A stretch of DNA of 64,000 bases from Sphingomonas sp. 1F27F7B (GTDB taxonomy: Bacteria; Pseudomonadota; Alphaproteobacteria; Sphingomonadales; Sphingomonadaceae), in NCBI RefSeq assembly GCF_005503355.1, contig NZ_SCMK01000025.1, positions 1-64,000 of the forward strand, given 5' to 3'. Below are positions 40,574 through 49,038 of this stretch, one piece after another; position 1 is the stretch's first letter; every line of letters starts with the position of its first letter. The notes beneath the pieces were generated by a model that made no database searches, was not told where the DNA came from, and worked only from the letters and a program-made list of their open reading frames with translations. The position numbers and the translations under genes are program-made.

Positions 40574-42694
40574 ATGAAGCGCCTGCTCGCCGCCGCCCTG
40601 CTCTCCACCGCCGCCGCCGTGCCTGTCCATGCGCAGACGACAGCGCCCGCGCCGCCCGTCGCCGCGCAGAAGCCGCACGCGGTCAAGGCGCCCTTCGGCG
40701 CCACCCGCAACGACGAATATTACTGGCTGCGCGACGATACGCGGAAGAACCCGGAGATGCTGGCCCATCTCAAGGCCGAGAATGGCTATGCCGACGCGAT
40801 GCTCGCCGCCGAGAAGCCGCTGGCGGACAAGGTCTATGGAGAGATCATCGGGCACATCAAGCAGGACGACAGCTCGGTCCCCTATCTGAAGCGCGGCTAT
40901 TATTATTACACCCGCTTCGCCGCCGGCGCCGACTATCCGGTCGTCGCGCGGCGCAAGGGCAGCCTGGAGGCGCCCGAGGAAGTGATCCTCGACCAGCCGG
41001 CCATGGCGAAGGGCCATAATTTCTTCCAGATCGCGGGCCGCGCGGTGAGCCCGGACAACCGGCTGCTCGCCTATACGCTCGACACGGTCGGCCGCCGCCA
41101 ATTCGTGCTCCAGGTCAAGAACCTGGCGACCGGCGAGACCCTTGCGGACAGCATCCCCGATGTCGAGGGCGGCGTGGTCTGGGCCGATGACAACCGGACG
41201 ATCTTCTACCTCGAGAAGGATCCCGTCACCCTGCTCTCCAAGCGGGTCAAGGCGCATGTCCTCGGCACGCCCGCCTCGGCGGACCGGCTGATCCACGAGG
41301 AGAAGGACGACACCTATTACATGGGCGTCGGCCGCACGACCGACGACCGGCACATCTGCATCTATCTGCACAGCACGGTCAGCGACGAGCAGCGCTGCGC
41401 CCCCGCGGCGAACCCGACCGCCTTCACGGTGATCGCCCCGCGCGAGCGCGACTTCCTCTATCAGGCCGATCATCTCGGCGACCGGTGGATCGTCCGCACC
41501 AACTGGCAGGCACCCAATTACCGGCTGGTGACGGTGGGCGACGCACATCTCGCCCGTGGCCGCGCCGCCTGGACGGACCTGGTTCCGGCCGACGGCGACG
41601 TGTTCATCGAGGATTTCAAGCCCTTCAGCGGCTTCCTCGCCGTCGAGGAACGCTCCCAGGGCAACAAGAAGCTGCGCATCCTCGTGCCCGGGGCGAAGCC
41701 CTTCCCGGTCGCGGCCGACGAGCCCGCCTACAGCATGGCGCTCGGCACCAACGAGGAGCCGGGCAGCGAATGGCTGCGCTACACCTATGATTCGCTGGTC
41801 ACGCCCACCACGACCTATGAAGTGAACTACAAGACCGGCGAGCGCCGCGTGCTCAAGGTCCAGCCGGTGCCCGGCTATGATCCCGCGAAATACGTCACCG
41901 AGCGCGTCTGGGCCACTGCGCGCGACGGCACCAGGGTCCCGGTCAGCCTGGTCCATGCAAGGGCCTTCGCGAAGGACGGCACCGCCGCGCTCTTCCAATA
42001 TGCCTATGGCAGCTACGGCTATTCGACCGATCCCGCCTTCTCGCCGATGCTCCCCAGCCTGCTCGATCGCGGCATGGTCTATGCCATCGCCCATATCCGG
42101 GGCGGCCAGGAAATGGGCCGCAAATGGTTCGACCAGGGCAAGGTGCTCAACAAGAAGAACAGCTTCACCGACTTCATCGACGTGACGCGTTTCCTGGTCG
42201 ATCAGGGCTATGCTGCGAAGGGCCGGGTCGCGGCGATGGGCGGCAGCGCCGGCGGGCTGCTGATGGGCGGCGTCGCCAACATGGCACCGCAGGATTATCG
42301 CGTGATCGTCGCGCAGGTGCCCTTTGTCGACGTGGTCACCACCATGCTCGACACGTCGATCCCGCTCACAACCGGCGAGTTCGACGAATGGGGCAATCCC
42401 GCCGAGAAGCGATATTACGACTATATGCTGAGCTACTCGCCCTACGACAATGTCGCGGCGCGGGCCTATCCGGCGATGTATGTCTCCACCGGCCTGTGGG
42501 ACAGCCAGGTGCAATATTACGAGCCGGCCAAATGGGTCGCCCGGCTGCGCGCGAAGAAGACCGACGCCAACCCGCTCGTCTTCCGCATCAACATGGAGGC
42601 CGGCCATGGCGGCAAGTCGGGCCGGTTCGAGCGCTATCGCCAGCAGTCCGAATATCTCGGCTTCGTGATGGACCGGCTCGACGTGGCGAAATGA
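40574..42694 (+). CDS. S9 family oligopeptidase (oligopeptidase B-like), exported
   Basis: The 706-residue serine peptidase cuts short peptides, in oligopeptidase B usually after basic residues. A signal peptide (ends VPVHAQ) puts it in the periplasm. The N-terminal propeller begins RNDEYYWLRDDTR. The C-terminal hydrolase domain shows IRGGQEMGRKWFDQGK, the nucleophile GGSAGGLLMG and the histidine in EAGHGGKSGR, all typical of oligopeptidase B. The start is the ATG of MKRLLAAALL. Confidence 0.92.
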   Translation: MKRLLAAALLSTAAAVPVHAQTTAPAPPVAAQKPHAVKAPFGATRNDEYYWLRDDTRKNPEMLAHLKAENGYADAMLAAEKPLADKVYGEIIGHIKQDDSSVPYLKRGYYYYTRFAAGADYPVVARRKGSLEAPEEVILDQPAMAKGHNFFQIAGRAVSPDNRLLAYTLDTVGRRQFVLQVKNLATGETLADSIPDVEGGVVWADDNRTIFYLEKDPVTLLSKRVKAHVLGTPASADRLIHEEKDDTYYMGVGRTTDDRHICIYLHSTVSDEQRCAPAANPTAFTVIAPRERDFLYQADHLGDRWIVRTNWQAPNYRLVTVGDAHLARGRAAWTDLVPADGDVFIEDFKPFSGFLAVEERSQGNKKLRILVPGAKPFPVAADEPAYSMALGTNEEPGSEWLRYTYDSLVTPTTTYEVNYKTGERRVLKVQPVPGYDPAKYVTERVWATARDGTRVPVSLVHARAFAKDGTAALFQYAYGSYGYSTDPAFSPMLPSLLDRGMVYAIAHIRGGQEMGRKWFDQGKVLNKKNSFTDFIDVTRFLVDQGYAAKGRVAAMGGSAGGLLMGGVANMAPQDYRVIVAQVPFVDVVTTMLDTSIPLTTGEFDEWGNPAEKRYYDYMLSYSPYDNVAARAYPAMYVSTGLWDSQVQYYEPAKWVARLRAKKTDANPLVFRINMEAGHGGKSGRFERYRQQSEYLGFVMDRLDVAK

Positions 42695-42722
42695 GCCCCT
42701 CCGCTTCGCGGCGGGAGGGGCG

Positions 42723-43124
42723 CTATTTCGCCCGTTCGTAGGGCGTGAACTTGCCGAACATGCAATAGGCGCTCGGAATGCTCGAGCCCGGATCAAGCAC
42801 GCGGAACCGGTCGTTGCGGCAGAGCTGCGATCCATGCACTTCCACGATCATCGTGGTGTAGGGCCGCAGGCCCGGGCAACTGCTCCCTAGATCGTTGCGC
42901 CACAGCGTCCGCCCCACCGGCTTGTAGAGGATGGTGCGGTCGTCGATGATCTGCGGGCCGTCGGAATCGCTCACGCTGATGCAGTCGCGCGGCGTGCCCG
43001 GCACCCGGTCGCCGAGCGCCGACGCCAGGTCGTTCCGCGCCTCCGCCTGTTGCGAGGCCTGCATCTCGCTGCTGGCGGCGCAGCCGGCCAGCGCGAGCAT
43101 CGCGGCGATGATGGGTGCACGCAT
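42723..43124 (-). CDS. DUF6491-like lipoprotein, second of a tandem pair
   Basis: The 133-residue protein has a lipobox (LALAGC) and a mature part with RDCISVSDSDGPQIIDDRTILYK, LWRNDLGSSCPGL and SQLCRNDRFRV, ending CMFGKFTPYERAK. The pattern of four cysteines and the FxPY end is shared with the gene just upstream (43136-43534); they are tandem paralogues 11 bp apart. The DUF6491 name is from memory of this pattern. Function is unknown. Confidence 0.75.
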   Translation of the reverse strand: MRAPIIAAMLALAGCAASSEMQASQQAEARNDLASALGDRVPGTPRDCISVSDSDGPQIIDDRTILYKPVGRTLWRNDLGSSCPGLRPYTTMIVEVHGSQLCRNDRFRVLDPGSSIPSAYCMFGKFTPYERAK

Positions 43125-43135
43125 CCCGGCTCTCC

Positions 43136-43534
43136 TCATTTGGTATAGGGCACGAACTGGCCGAGCGCGCAGCTGCTGGTCTGGATGCCGCCGCCCAGTC
43201 GCGAACGGGTGCGGACGATGTCGCCCCGGCACAGCTGGCCGGACGTACTCTCGACCACCATCAGATCGTCGCTCGCCAGCCCGGTGCAGCTGCCGGTCAC
43301 GTCGTTGCGCCACACTTTCTTGCGGCCCTCGATATAGAGGATCGTGTTCGGAAAGCCCTGCGTCTCGCCCATCCGCTCGCGCGGGATGCAGTCCTGCGGC
43401 TTGCCCGGAGCCAGGCCGGCGAGCGTCTTGGCGATCTTGGCCTCATCGCGATCGGCGGCCCGCTGCGGCATCGCGGCATTGGCGGCACAGGCAGCGGCGA
43501 GCGTGAGGATGGCTGGAATGGCGAAGCGGAACAT
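43136..43534 (-). CDS. DUF6491-like secreted protein, first of a tandem pair
   Basis: The 132-residue protein has a signal peptide (LTLAAACAANAA), then the same core as its neighbour: QDCIPRERMGETQGFPNTILYIEG, VWRNDVTGSCTGL, SGQLCRGDIV and CALGQFVPY. Likely periplasmic. It is the first gene of the two-gene unit. Confidence 0.75.
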   Translation of the reverse strand: MFRFAIPAILTLAAACAANAAMPQRAADRDEAKIAKTLAGLAPGKPQDCIPRERMGETQGFPNTILYIEGRKKVWRNDVTGSCTGLASDDLMVVESTSGQLCRGDIVRTRSRLGGGIQTSSCALGQFVPYTK

Positions 43535-43582
43535 CTCTATTCTCCTGTCGCCCCCGACCCTGCCATCATAACGCTTCGCCGA

Positions 43583-44305
43583 TCAAAAGACATCCTTCGC
43601 CGCACGCCGCTCGGCAAGCTGGGCGGCGCTGACCGCGCGCAGGAAGGGATTGGTGGCGAGTTCGGCGCCGATAGTGGTGGGCACCGTTGCCTCGCCCGCC
43701 GCGCGGGCGGCGTTCACTTCGGCCATGCGCGCGCGGATCGCGACATTGTCCGGCTCGGCGACCAGCGCGTAGCGACCGTTGGACTGGGTATATTCGTGCG
43801 CGCAATAGACCTGCGTCTCGGGCGGCAGCTGCGCCAGGCGCCGCATGTTGCCGAACATCTGCTCCGCCGTGCCTTCGAACAGCCGGCCGCAGCCCATGGC
43901 GAACAGCGTATCGCCCACGAAGATCGCCGCGTCCCCCGCGAAATGATAGGCGATGTGCCCCGCCGTGTGCGCCGGCACTTCCAGCACATGGGCGACATGA
44001 TCGCCGATGCGCGCTTCGTCGCCTTCCCGCACCAGCCGGTCCGCGGTCGGGATCTTCGCCGCCTCCGCCGCCGGCGCGATCACCTCGGCGCCGGTACGCG
44101 CCTTGATCCCGGCATTGCCGCCGGTGTGATCGGGGTGCCAGTGCGTGTTCCAGATCGCGGTGATCGCCCAGCCGCGCTCGTCCGCCTCCGCCAGCACCGG
44201 ATCGGCGACGGCGGGATCAACCACGATCGTCTCGCCCGAGGCGGGATCATGGACCAGCCAGATGTAATTGTCGCTGAGGGCGGGGATGCGGGCGATCTGG
44301 AGCAT
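43583..44305 (-). CDS. gloB: Hydroxyacylglutathione hydrolase (glyoxalase II)
   Basis: GloB splits S-D-lactoylglutathione to lactate and glutathione in methylglyoxal detoxification. The 240-residue metallo-beta-lactamase-fold enzyme has THWHPDHTGG (His55, His57, Asp59, His60), the VPAHTAGHIAYH and GDTLFAMGCGRLFEG motifs, and the C-terminal NPFLR glutathione-binding part. A glyoxalase-I-type protein is encoded nearby at 45714-46169. Confidence 0.95.
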   Translation of the reverse strand: MLQIARIPALSDNYIWLVHDPASGETIVVDPAVADPVLAEADERGWAITAIWNTHWHPDHTGGNAGIKARTGAEVIAPAAEAAKIPTADRLVREGDEARIGDHVAHVLEVPAHTAGHIAYHFAGDAAIFVGDTLFAMGCGRLFEGTAEQMFGNMRRLAQLPPETQVYCAHEYTQSNGRYALVAEPDNVAIRARMAEVNAARAAGEATVPTTIGAELATNPFLRAVSAAQLAERRAAKDVF

Positions 44306-44318
44306 GATGCCAGACTAG

Positions 44319-44596
44319 GATCCGAACTCGCTATCGGCAACGGTCGTGACGGAGCGGATTTTGGCGCGCAGGTAGGAGCGAGGAGGGAGCAATGCCTTTG
44401 CATCGTGACCCAAAGGGACTCCGGCTCGCGACGCCGCTGTGCGCCAAAATCCGCCCGCCCCGAAGGGGTCGCCCTGGGAAGGCTCCTGGACTTCGTCGGA
44501 TCGCTTGCGCGTAGCGCCGCTACGCGGCTGCGCGCCCCTCCTCGCCAGCAGCCTTCCCAGGGCAATCACGGCCATTGCCGATAGCGAGTACGGACC
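44319..44596. mobile_element. 278-bp MITE with 32-bp inverted ends and CTAG target duplication
   Basis: The ends (44319-44350 and 44565-44596) are inverted copies identical at 27 of 32 positions and share ACTCGCTATCGGCAA. Both are flanked by CTAG (44315-44318 and 44597-44600), a 4-bp target duplication. The inside has no transposase; the long frames through it are non-biological. CTAG also borders the IS5-type element at the left window edge, so an IS5-family transposase could mobilise it. Confidence 0.85.
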
Positions 44597-44600
44597 CTAG

Positions 44601-44685
44601 GTCGGGGACTCATATTCCTTCAATCGTCATCCTCGCGCAGGCGGGGATGACGACGGAAAATCAGATACTTGTTTGGGTTCTCAAC
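44601..44685. repeat. 85-bp CTAG-flanked miniature element with internal palindrome
   Basis: It starts and ends at CTAG (44597-44600 and 44686-44689) and contains the 28-bp palindrome CGTCATCCTCGC.../...GGGGATGACG (44625-44652). Both tails, CTCATATTCCTTCAAT and AAAATCAGATACTTGTTTGG, recur in inverse order at 61148-61364. The right CTAG provides the TAG stop of the downstream minus-strand gene. Confidence 0.78.
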
Positions 44686-45720
44686 CTAGGCGCCCGCGCG
44701 CGCCTGCGCCAGTTCCGCGATCAGCCTGCCGACCAGCTCCTCCGCTCCCATGGCACGAACGCGGGCGACGCCGGTCCCCGCCCATAGCGGCGAATAGTCG
44801 CCCCGCCCGTCCGCCTCGGCATGGGCCCGCAAGGGCGCCAGCGCGTTGGAGCCATAGGGAAAGGCCGGCACCTCGCCCCGGACCGGCCCCAGTTCGCGCA
44901 TCAGCCGGTTCACCAAGCCCTGCGCCTCGCGGCCCGAGAACAGGTTGGTGAACTCGGTCGGTACCCGGGTTCCCAGCAAGGCGCGGAACGGCGCGGAGAT
45001 CGCGCTCTCCCGCGCCGCGAGAAAGGCAGTCCCCAGCTGCGCCGCGCACGCGCCGGCCGCCAATGCCCAGGCGATGTCCGCGCCATCGACGATCCCGCCC
45101 GCCGCGATCACCGGCACGGCGATCTTCTCCGCCAGCAAGGCGGCGAGCGGGGTCGGCCGATGCCGATCGCCAAGGAACCAGCCCGAATGCCCCCCCGCCT
45201 CCGCTCCTTGCGCGATCACCGCGTCGACGCCCCGCGCGGCGAGCCAGCGCATTTCCTCAGGCGTGGTCGCATTGCCGAGCACCAGCGCGCCGGTGCCCCG
45301 CACCCGCGCGAGCAGCGCTTCCTCAGGCAGGCCGAAATGGAAGCTGACGATCGCCGGCCGCGCCTTCTCGACCGCCTCGCACAGCGCTTCGTCGAAGGGC
45401 CGGCGCAGCGGCGGCGCGGCGCCGGGCGCAACGCCTTCCTCGGCATAATAGGGTGCGAGCAGGGCATGCCAGGCGCGCTCGTCGGGCATGGGCTCAGGCA
45501 GCCGGTGGCAGAAGAAATTGAGGTTGAGCGGCCCCGGCGCCGCAGCATGCACCTCCGCCACCTGCGCAGCCAGCTGCGCGGGCGTCAGCATCGCGCACGG
45601 CAGCGATCCCACCGCGCCGCCCCGGATCGCCGCGATCGCCAGCGCGGCGGCGCCGGCGCCCGCCATGGGCGCCTGCACGATCGGGGCACGCGCCCCGAGC
45701 GCTTCGAGAAAGCCTACCAC
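44686..45720 (-). CDS. Nitronate monooxygenase-like (2-nitropropane dioxygenase family) protein
   Basis: The 344-residue FMN-dependent TIM-barrel protein shows PIVQAPMAGAGAAALAIAA, the FHFGLPEEALLARV strand, AQGAEAGGHSGW with the family histidine, and VPVIAAGGIVDGADIAWAL. Such enzymes oxidise alkyl nitronates. No ATG fits; GTG at 45720 overlaps the upstream VOC gene's TGGTAG end and puts the first residues at the conserved start. Its TAG lies in the CTAG bordering a miniature element. Confidence 0.85.
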   Translation of the reverse strand: MVGFLEALGARAPIVQAPMAGAGAAALAIAAIRGGAVGSLPCAMLTPAQLAAQVAEVHAAAPGPLNLNFFCHRLPEPMPDERAWHALLAPYYAEEGVAPGAAPPLRRPFDEALCEAVEKARPAIVSFHFGLPEEALLARVRGTGALVLGNATTPEEMRWLAARGVDAVIAQGAEAGGHSGWFLGDRHRPTPLAALLAEKIAVPVIAAGGIVDGADIAWALAAGACAAQLGTAFLAARESAISAPFRALLGTRVPTEFTNLFSGREAQGLVNRLMRELGPVRGEVPAFPYGSNALAPLRAHAEADGRGDYSPLWAGTGVARVRAMGAEELVGRLIAELAQARAGA

Positions 45721-46169
45721 TGCCCCGTATTGGGCATCGAAGCCCAGGGCTCGGCCGGTGCCAGCCGGTCGCCGGCCTGGAGCAGTTCGATCGAGATGCC
45801 GTCCGGAGTGCGGACGAACGCCATATGGCCGTCGCGCGGCGGACGGTTGATCGTCACGCCGCCGTCCAGCAGCCGCTCGCACGTCGCGTAGATATCGTCG
45901 ACCCGATAGGCGAGATGCCCGAAATTGCGCCCGCCGGCATAGGTCTCGGCCGGGCTGCCGTCCTCGGCCGGCCAATTATAGGTCAGCTCCACCTCGGCAT
46001 CGGCGCGCTGGCCCTCGCCGTTCGAATCCTCGTCGGCCGCCAGGAAGATCAGCGAGAAGCGCCCCTGCTCGCTGTCCATCCGCCGCACCTGCTTGAGGCC
46101 GAGCAGCTCGAAAAAGGCGATCGTGGCGTCGGGATCCGTCACGCGGATCATCGTGTGGAGATAGCGCAT
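45714..46169 (-). CDS. VOC-family protein, lactoylglutathione-lyase-like (glyoxalase I)
   Basis: The 151-residue protein fits glyoxalase I: RYLHTMIRVTDPDATIAFFELLGL, an AEVELTYNWP strand with the metal-type Glu, NFGHLAYRVDDIYATCERL with the His, and GISIELLQ with the final Glu. It would convert the methylglyoxal-glutathione adduct to S-lactoylglutathione, the GloB substrate. The ribosome-binding site is poor. It overlaps the nitronate monooxygenase gene by a few bases. Confidence 0.88.
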   Translation of the reverse strand: MRYLHTMIRVTDPDATIAFFELLGLKQVRRMDSEQGRFSLIFLAADEDSNGEGQRADAEVELTYNWPAEDGSPAETYAGGRNFGHLAYRVDDIYATCERLLDGGVTINRPPRDGHMAFVRTPDGISIELLQAGDRLAPAEPWASMPNTGQW

Positions 46170-46193
46170 GCGGCTGGAGATAGGCGCTCTACG

Positions 46194-46301
46194 CCCCTCC
46201 CCGCAAGGGAGGGGTTGGGGGCAGGTGGACGACCGCGAAACGGCACCGCGCACGCTTTCGTCGCGGCATCGCCACGACGCGCTCCCTCCCCTGCAGGGAG
46301 G
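46194..46301. repeat. Two C/G-run hairpins in a short intergenic region
   Basis: CCCCTCCC/GGGAGGGG (46194-46214) and CCCTCCC/GGGAGGG (46284-46301) are related palindromes facing each other across 70 bp. The second lies just after the TPR-gene stop on the minus strand and may end its transcript. Confidence 0.6.
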
Positions 46302-46310
46302 GGAAGCATT

Positions 46311-47075
46311 TCACTTCTCCGTCGCCGAGAACTGCTCCAGCGCCTTCCTCGCCGCGCTCGCGATGTTGGTGCCCGGCGCCAGCTCGATCGCCCGGTTCCA
46401 GGCGGTCCGCGCATCGGCTTCGTTGTCGCTCGCCGCAGCGACGTTGCCGGCCTCGAGCTGGATCGAGGGATCGTCGGGCGCACGCCGCAGCGCCTCGGTA
46501 ATGTCGCGGGCCGCCCGGCCCAGGTCGCCCGCGCGCCGGGCCAGCGTCGCGGAAAGCAGCCAGGCGAGCGGATCCTTGTCGGCATAGGTAAGCGCCTTGT
46601 CGATGTCGCTGCGCGCGGCTTCCATGTCGCCCGCCGCCACCATCGCCCGGGCCCGGTCGAGATGCGCCTCGCCCAGCTCGAGCCCGGCCAGCGTGCCCGT
46701 CGCCAATGCCGCGTCGATCGCCGCGCGCGCCTTTGCCGGATCGCCCGCCGCGATCCAGGCATTGCCCGCCGAGGCCCAGTAATTGGGCGCGCGCGGGTCC
46801 TTGCCCGTCTCCGCCTCATGCGCAGCGTCCTCGAACGCGCCGGCCGCCGCCGCCCATTTCCCCTGGTTCGCATAAGCCACGCCCAGACACTGGCGCGCGA
46901 GCACGCCGCCGCCCGTGGTGCGCCACTGGATCGCGTCCGCCTGGCCCTTCACCGGATCGCCGGTCGCCAGATCCATGCACTGGGTGAAGCGCGGCGGCTC
47001 CTTCTCCGGCGCGGCGGGCGCCGGCGCCGCCTGCGCCGCCACGGCCTGCAGGGCGAGGATCAGGAAAGGGAACAT
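46311..47075 (-). CDS. Secreted TPR-repeat protein
   Basis: The 254-residue protein has a signal peptide (ALQAVAAQA) and about four tetratricopeptide repeats, such as GVAYANQGKWAAAAGAFEDAA and NAWIAAGDPAKARAAIDAAL. It is probably a periplasmic scaffold. It overlaps the upstream hydrolase gene by 16 bp. The partner is unknown. Confidence 0.85.
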   Translation of the reverse strand: MFPFLILALQAVAAQAAPAPAAPEKEPPRFTQCMDLATGDPVKGQADAIQWRTTGGGVLARQCLGVAYANQGKWAAAAGAFEDAAHEAETGKDPRAPNYWASAGNAWIAAGDPAKARAAIDAALATGTLAGLELGEAHLDRARAMVAAGDMEAARSDIDKALTYADKDPLAWLLSATLARRAGDLGRAARDITEALRRAPDDPSIQLEAGNVAAASDNEADARTAWNRAIELAPGTNIASAARKALEQFSATEK

Positions 47076-47818
47076 AGGGCGAGCACTTCCTCAAGCGCGC
47101 GCACGATCAGGGCCAGGTCCTGCTCGCGCGAAAATCGATGTTCCGCGTCCTTGACCAGCAAAGTCTGCACCATGTCTGAACGGATCGCCGCCGCGAGCCG
47201 CGGAGCATGTTCCCAGGGCACTTCCTTGTCCTTCTGCCCGTGCAGCAGCCGCGCCGGGCCGCCCCAGGCGATCGGCTGGACGAGCACGCGGTTCGCCTCG
47301 CCCGATGCCCAGAAGCCGCGGGTGGTGACGGTCGGCCGGTCGCCATAGTCATTGGGCGTCTCGATGCGCCCGGTCTGGAGCAGCGCCAGCTTCTGCTCCA
47401 TGGTGAAGCCCCAGTCGGTGAAGTCCGGCGCCGCGGCGATGCCGACCATGCCGGCGACCATTTCCGGCCGCGCCTTGGCGATCATCGCCATGATCCAGCC
47501 GCCCATCGACGAGCCGACCAGCACCACCGGCCCACGCACCACTTCGTCGATCATCCGGAGCGCGTCGTCGCGCCAGCTGGCGAGCGTCTCTTCCTCGAAG
47601 CTGCCCTCGCTCTCGCCGCAGCCGGCATAGTCGAAGCGCAGATACGCCCGGCCGTTCGCCTTGGCCCATTGCTCGAGGTGCAGCGCCTTGGTGCCCTGCA
47701 TGTCCGAGGCATAGCCGCACAGGAACATCACTGTCGGGCCGGTGCCCGGCATGTGGTGATAGGCGAGCGCGGGGCGCGGCGGGGCTTCGGCGGCGGCGGT
47801 CTGGGGGGCGTCGGTCAT
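47060..47818 (-). CDS. Alpha/beta-hydrolase (ABHD10-like)
   Basis: The 252-residue cytoplasmic enzyme has VMFLCGYASDMQGTKA near the oxyanion hole, YLRFDYAGCGESEG, the nucleophile elbow GSSMGGW, LLHGQKDKEVPW with the acid, and the histidine in DAEHRFSR. It resembles mitochondrial ABHD10-type thioesterases. The substrate is not predictable. The ATG chosen gives MTDAPQTAAAEAP. Confidence 0.85.
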   Translation of the reverse strand: MTDAPQTAAAEAPPRPALAYHHMPGTGPTVMFLCGYASDMQGTKALHLEQWAKANGRAYLRFDYAGCGESEGSFEEETLASWRDDALRMIDEVVRGPVVLVGSSMGGWIMAMIAKARPEMVAGMVGIAAAPDFTDWGFTMEQKLALLQTGRIETPNDYGDRPTVTTRGFWASGEANRVLVQPIAWGGPARLLHGQKDKEVPWEHAPRLAAAIRSDMVQTLLVKDAEHRFSREQDLALIVRALEEVLALCSLS

Positions 47819-47853
47819 GGAAGTGGGATAGCGACCCAAGAGAGCCCTTAAAA

Positions 47854-48003
47854 CCCTCTACCGCCTGCGGGAGAGGGTGGCCGCGCGAAGCGCAGGCCGG
47901 GTGAGGGCCAGTGCGGGAGACAAGCGCGTCCCTCACGGCCCGCAAACACCCTCCCCCTTCCGCCGCTTCGCGGCTCCCTCCTGCTCCCGCAAGCGGGAGA
48001 GGG
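47854..48003. repeat. 150-bp composite palindromic repeat
   Basis: The region between the hydrolase and YpfJ-like genes is almost wholly inverted repeats: CCCTCtaCCGCctGCGG near the left, CTCCCGC/GCGGGAG (about 47983-48000) at the right, and GGGTGAGGGCCAGTGCGGGA in the middle. Sequences of this kind are scattered in many alphaproteobacterial genomes. Confidence 0.6.
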
Positions 48004-48020
48004 ATTGACTGGAGAAGGAG

Positions 48021-48920
48021 CTAGATATTCCCCGAAAACGTATCGCACTGGGCCGGATCGCCTGTGTCCAGGCCCTTTTTCAGCCAGGCCATGCGCTGTG
48101 CCGAGGTGCCGTGGGTGAAGCTCTCGGGCACCACCGTGCCCTGGGCCTTGCGCTGGAGCGTGTCGTCGCCGATCGCGTTCGCGGCGGTCATCCCCTCCTC
48201 GATGTCGCCCGGCTCGATCCGCTCCTTGTTGCGCGCCGCCCAGACGCCGGCGAAGCAATCCGCCTGCAGCTCGAGCCGCACCGACAGCGCATTGCCCTCG
48301 GCCCGGCTCGCCCGCGCCTGGAGCTGCGAGACCTTGCCGGAAGTGCCGAGCAGGTCCTGCACGTGATGCCCCATCTCGTGCGCGATCACATAGTCGCGGG
48401 CGAAATCGCCCTTGGCGCCGAAGCGCTGCTCCAGCTCCCGGAAGAAGCTGGTGTCGAGATACACGCCCTGGTCCGCCGGGCAGTAGAAGGGACCCACCGC
48501 CGAGCTCGCCGAGCCGCAGCCCGAATCGACCTGGCCCTGGTAGAATTTGATCGTCGCCGGCCGATAGGATCGTCCGCCCTCGCGGAAGATCGCCGCCCAG
48601 GTATCGTCGGCCAGCCGCATCACCCGGCACGATTCGAGCCGCTCGCCCGTGCACACTTGGCGCCCGCTCTGCCCCGCGGTGGGCGACTGGCCCACGCCGC
48701 TGCCGGCGCCGCCCGACGAGAGCAGCCCGCCGCCACCGCCGCTGCTCATCGCGAAATAGGCGATGGCGATCAGGCCGATGATCGCAATGCTCCCGCAGCC
48801 CATGCCGCGGCCGAGCACCAGCGGGAGCAGCCCCAGCAGCGGGAAGCCCCCGCCGCCACCGCCGCCGCCGCTCCCCAGGTCCTGGGCGTTGTCGGTGGGA
48901 TCGATATCGTCGAGCCGCAT
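48021..48920 (-). CDS. YpfJ-family neutral zinc metallopeptidase
   Basis: The 299-residue protein has a Gly-rich N-terminus, one membrane helix (about 42-58) and an outward catalytic domain with HEMGHHVQ (181-188), a Cys pair CGSA...FYCP, and ELQADCFAGVWA with the third ligand region. It matches the putative neutral zinc metallopeptidase family (YpfJ). Substrates are unknown. Confidence 0.92.
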   Translation of the reverse strand: MRLDDIDPTDNAQDLGSGGGGGGGGFPLLGLLPLVLGRGMGCGSIAIIGLIAIAYFAMSSGGGGGLLSSGGAGSGVGQSPTAGQSGRQVCTGERLESCRVMRLADDTWAAIFREGGRSYRPATIKFYQGQVDSGCGSASSAVGPFYCPADQGVYLDTSFFRELEQRFGAKGDFARDYVIAHEMGHHVQDLLGTSGKVSQLQARASRAEGNALSVRLELQADCFAGVWAARNKERIEPGDIEEGMTAANAIGDDTLQRKAQGTVVPESFTHGTSAQRMAWLKKGLDTGDPAQCDTFSGNI

Positions 48921-49038
48921 CGGGATTCCTCTTCGTTCGCTGCCCGCAACAATGCCTCAGCCGACGTTGCGTTGCACGCCGCGCGGCATATGAAAAGATG
49001 CACTTCCCTCGGCCCATGGTTTCGGCCAAGGCAGGATC

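Noticed and set aside
39041..42835. A 1264-codon open frame on the minus strand across hslU and the S9 peptidase
   Set aside because: It is antisense to two well-conserved genes, its composition is His/Arg/Gly/Asp-rich shadow sequence, and it has no ribosome-binding site.
44319..44596. Small protein genes inside the MITE
   Set aside because: Open frames there run through the terminal inverted repeats and have no ribosome-binding sites; such phantom frames are typical of repeated elements.
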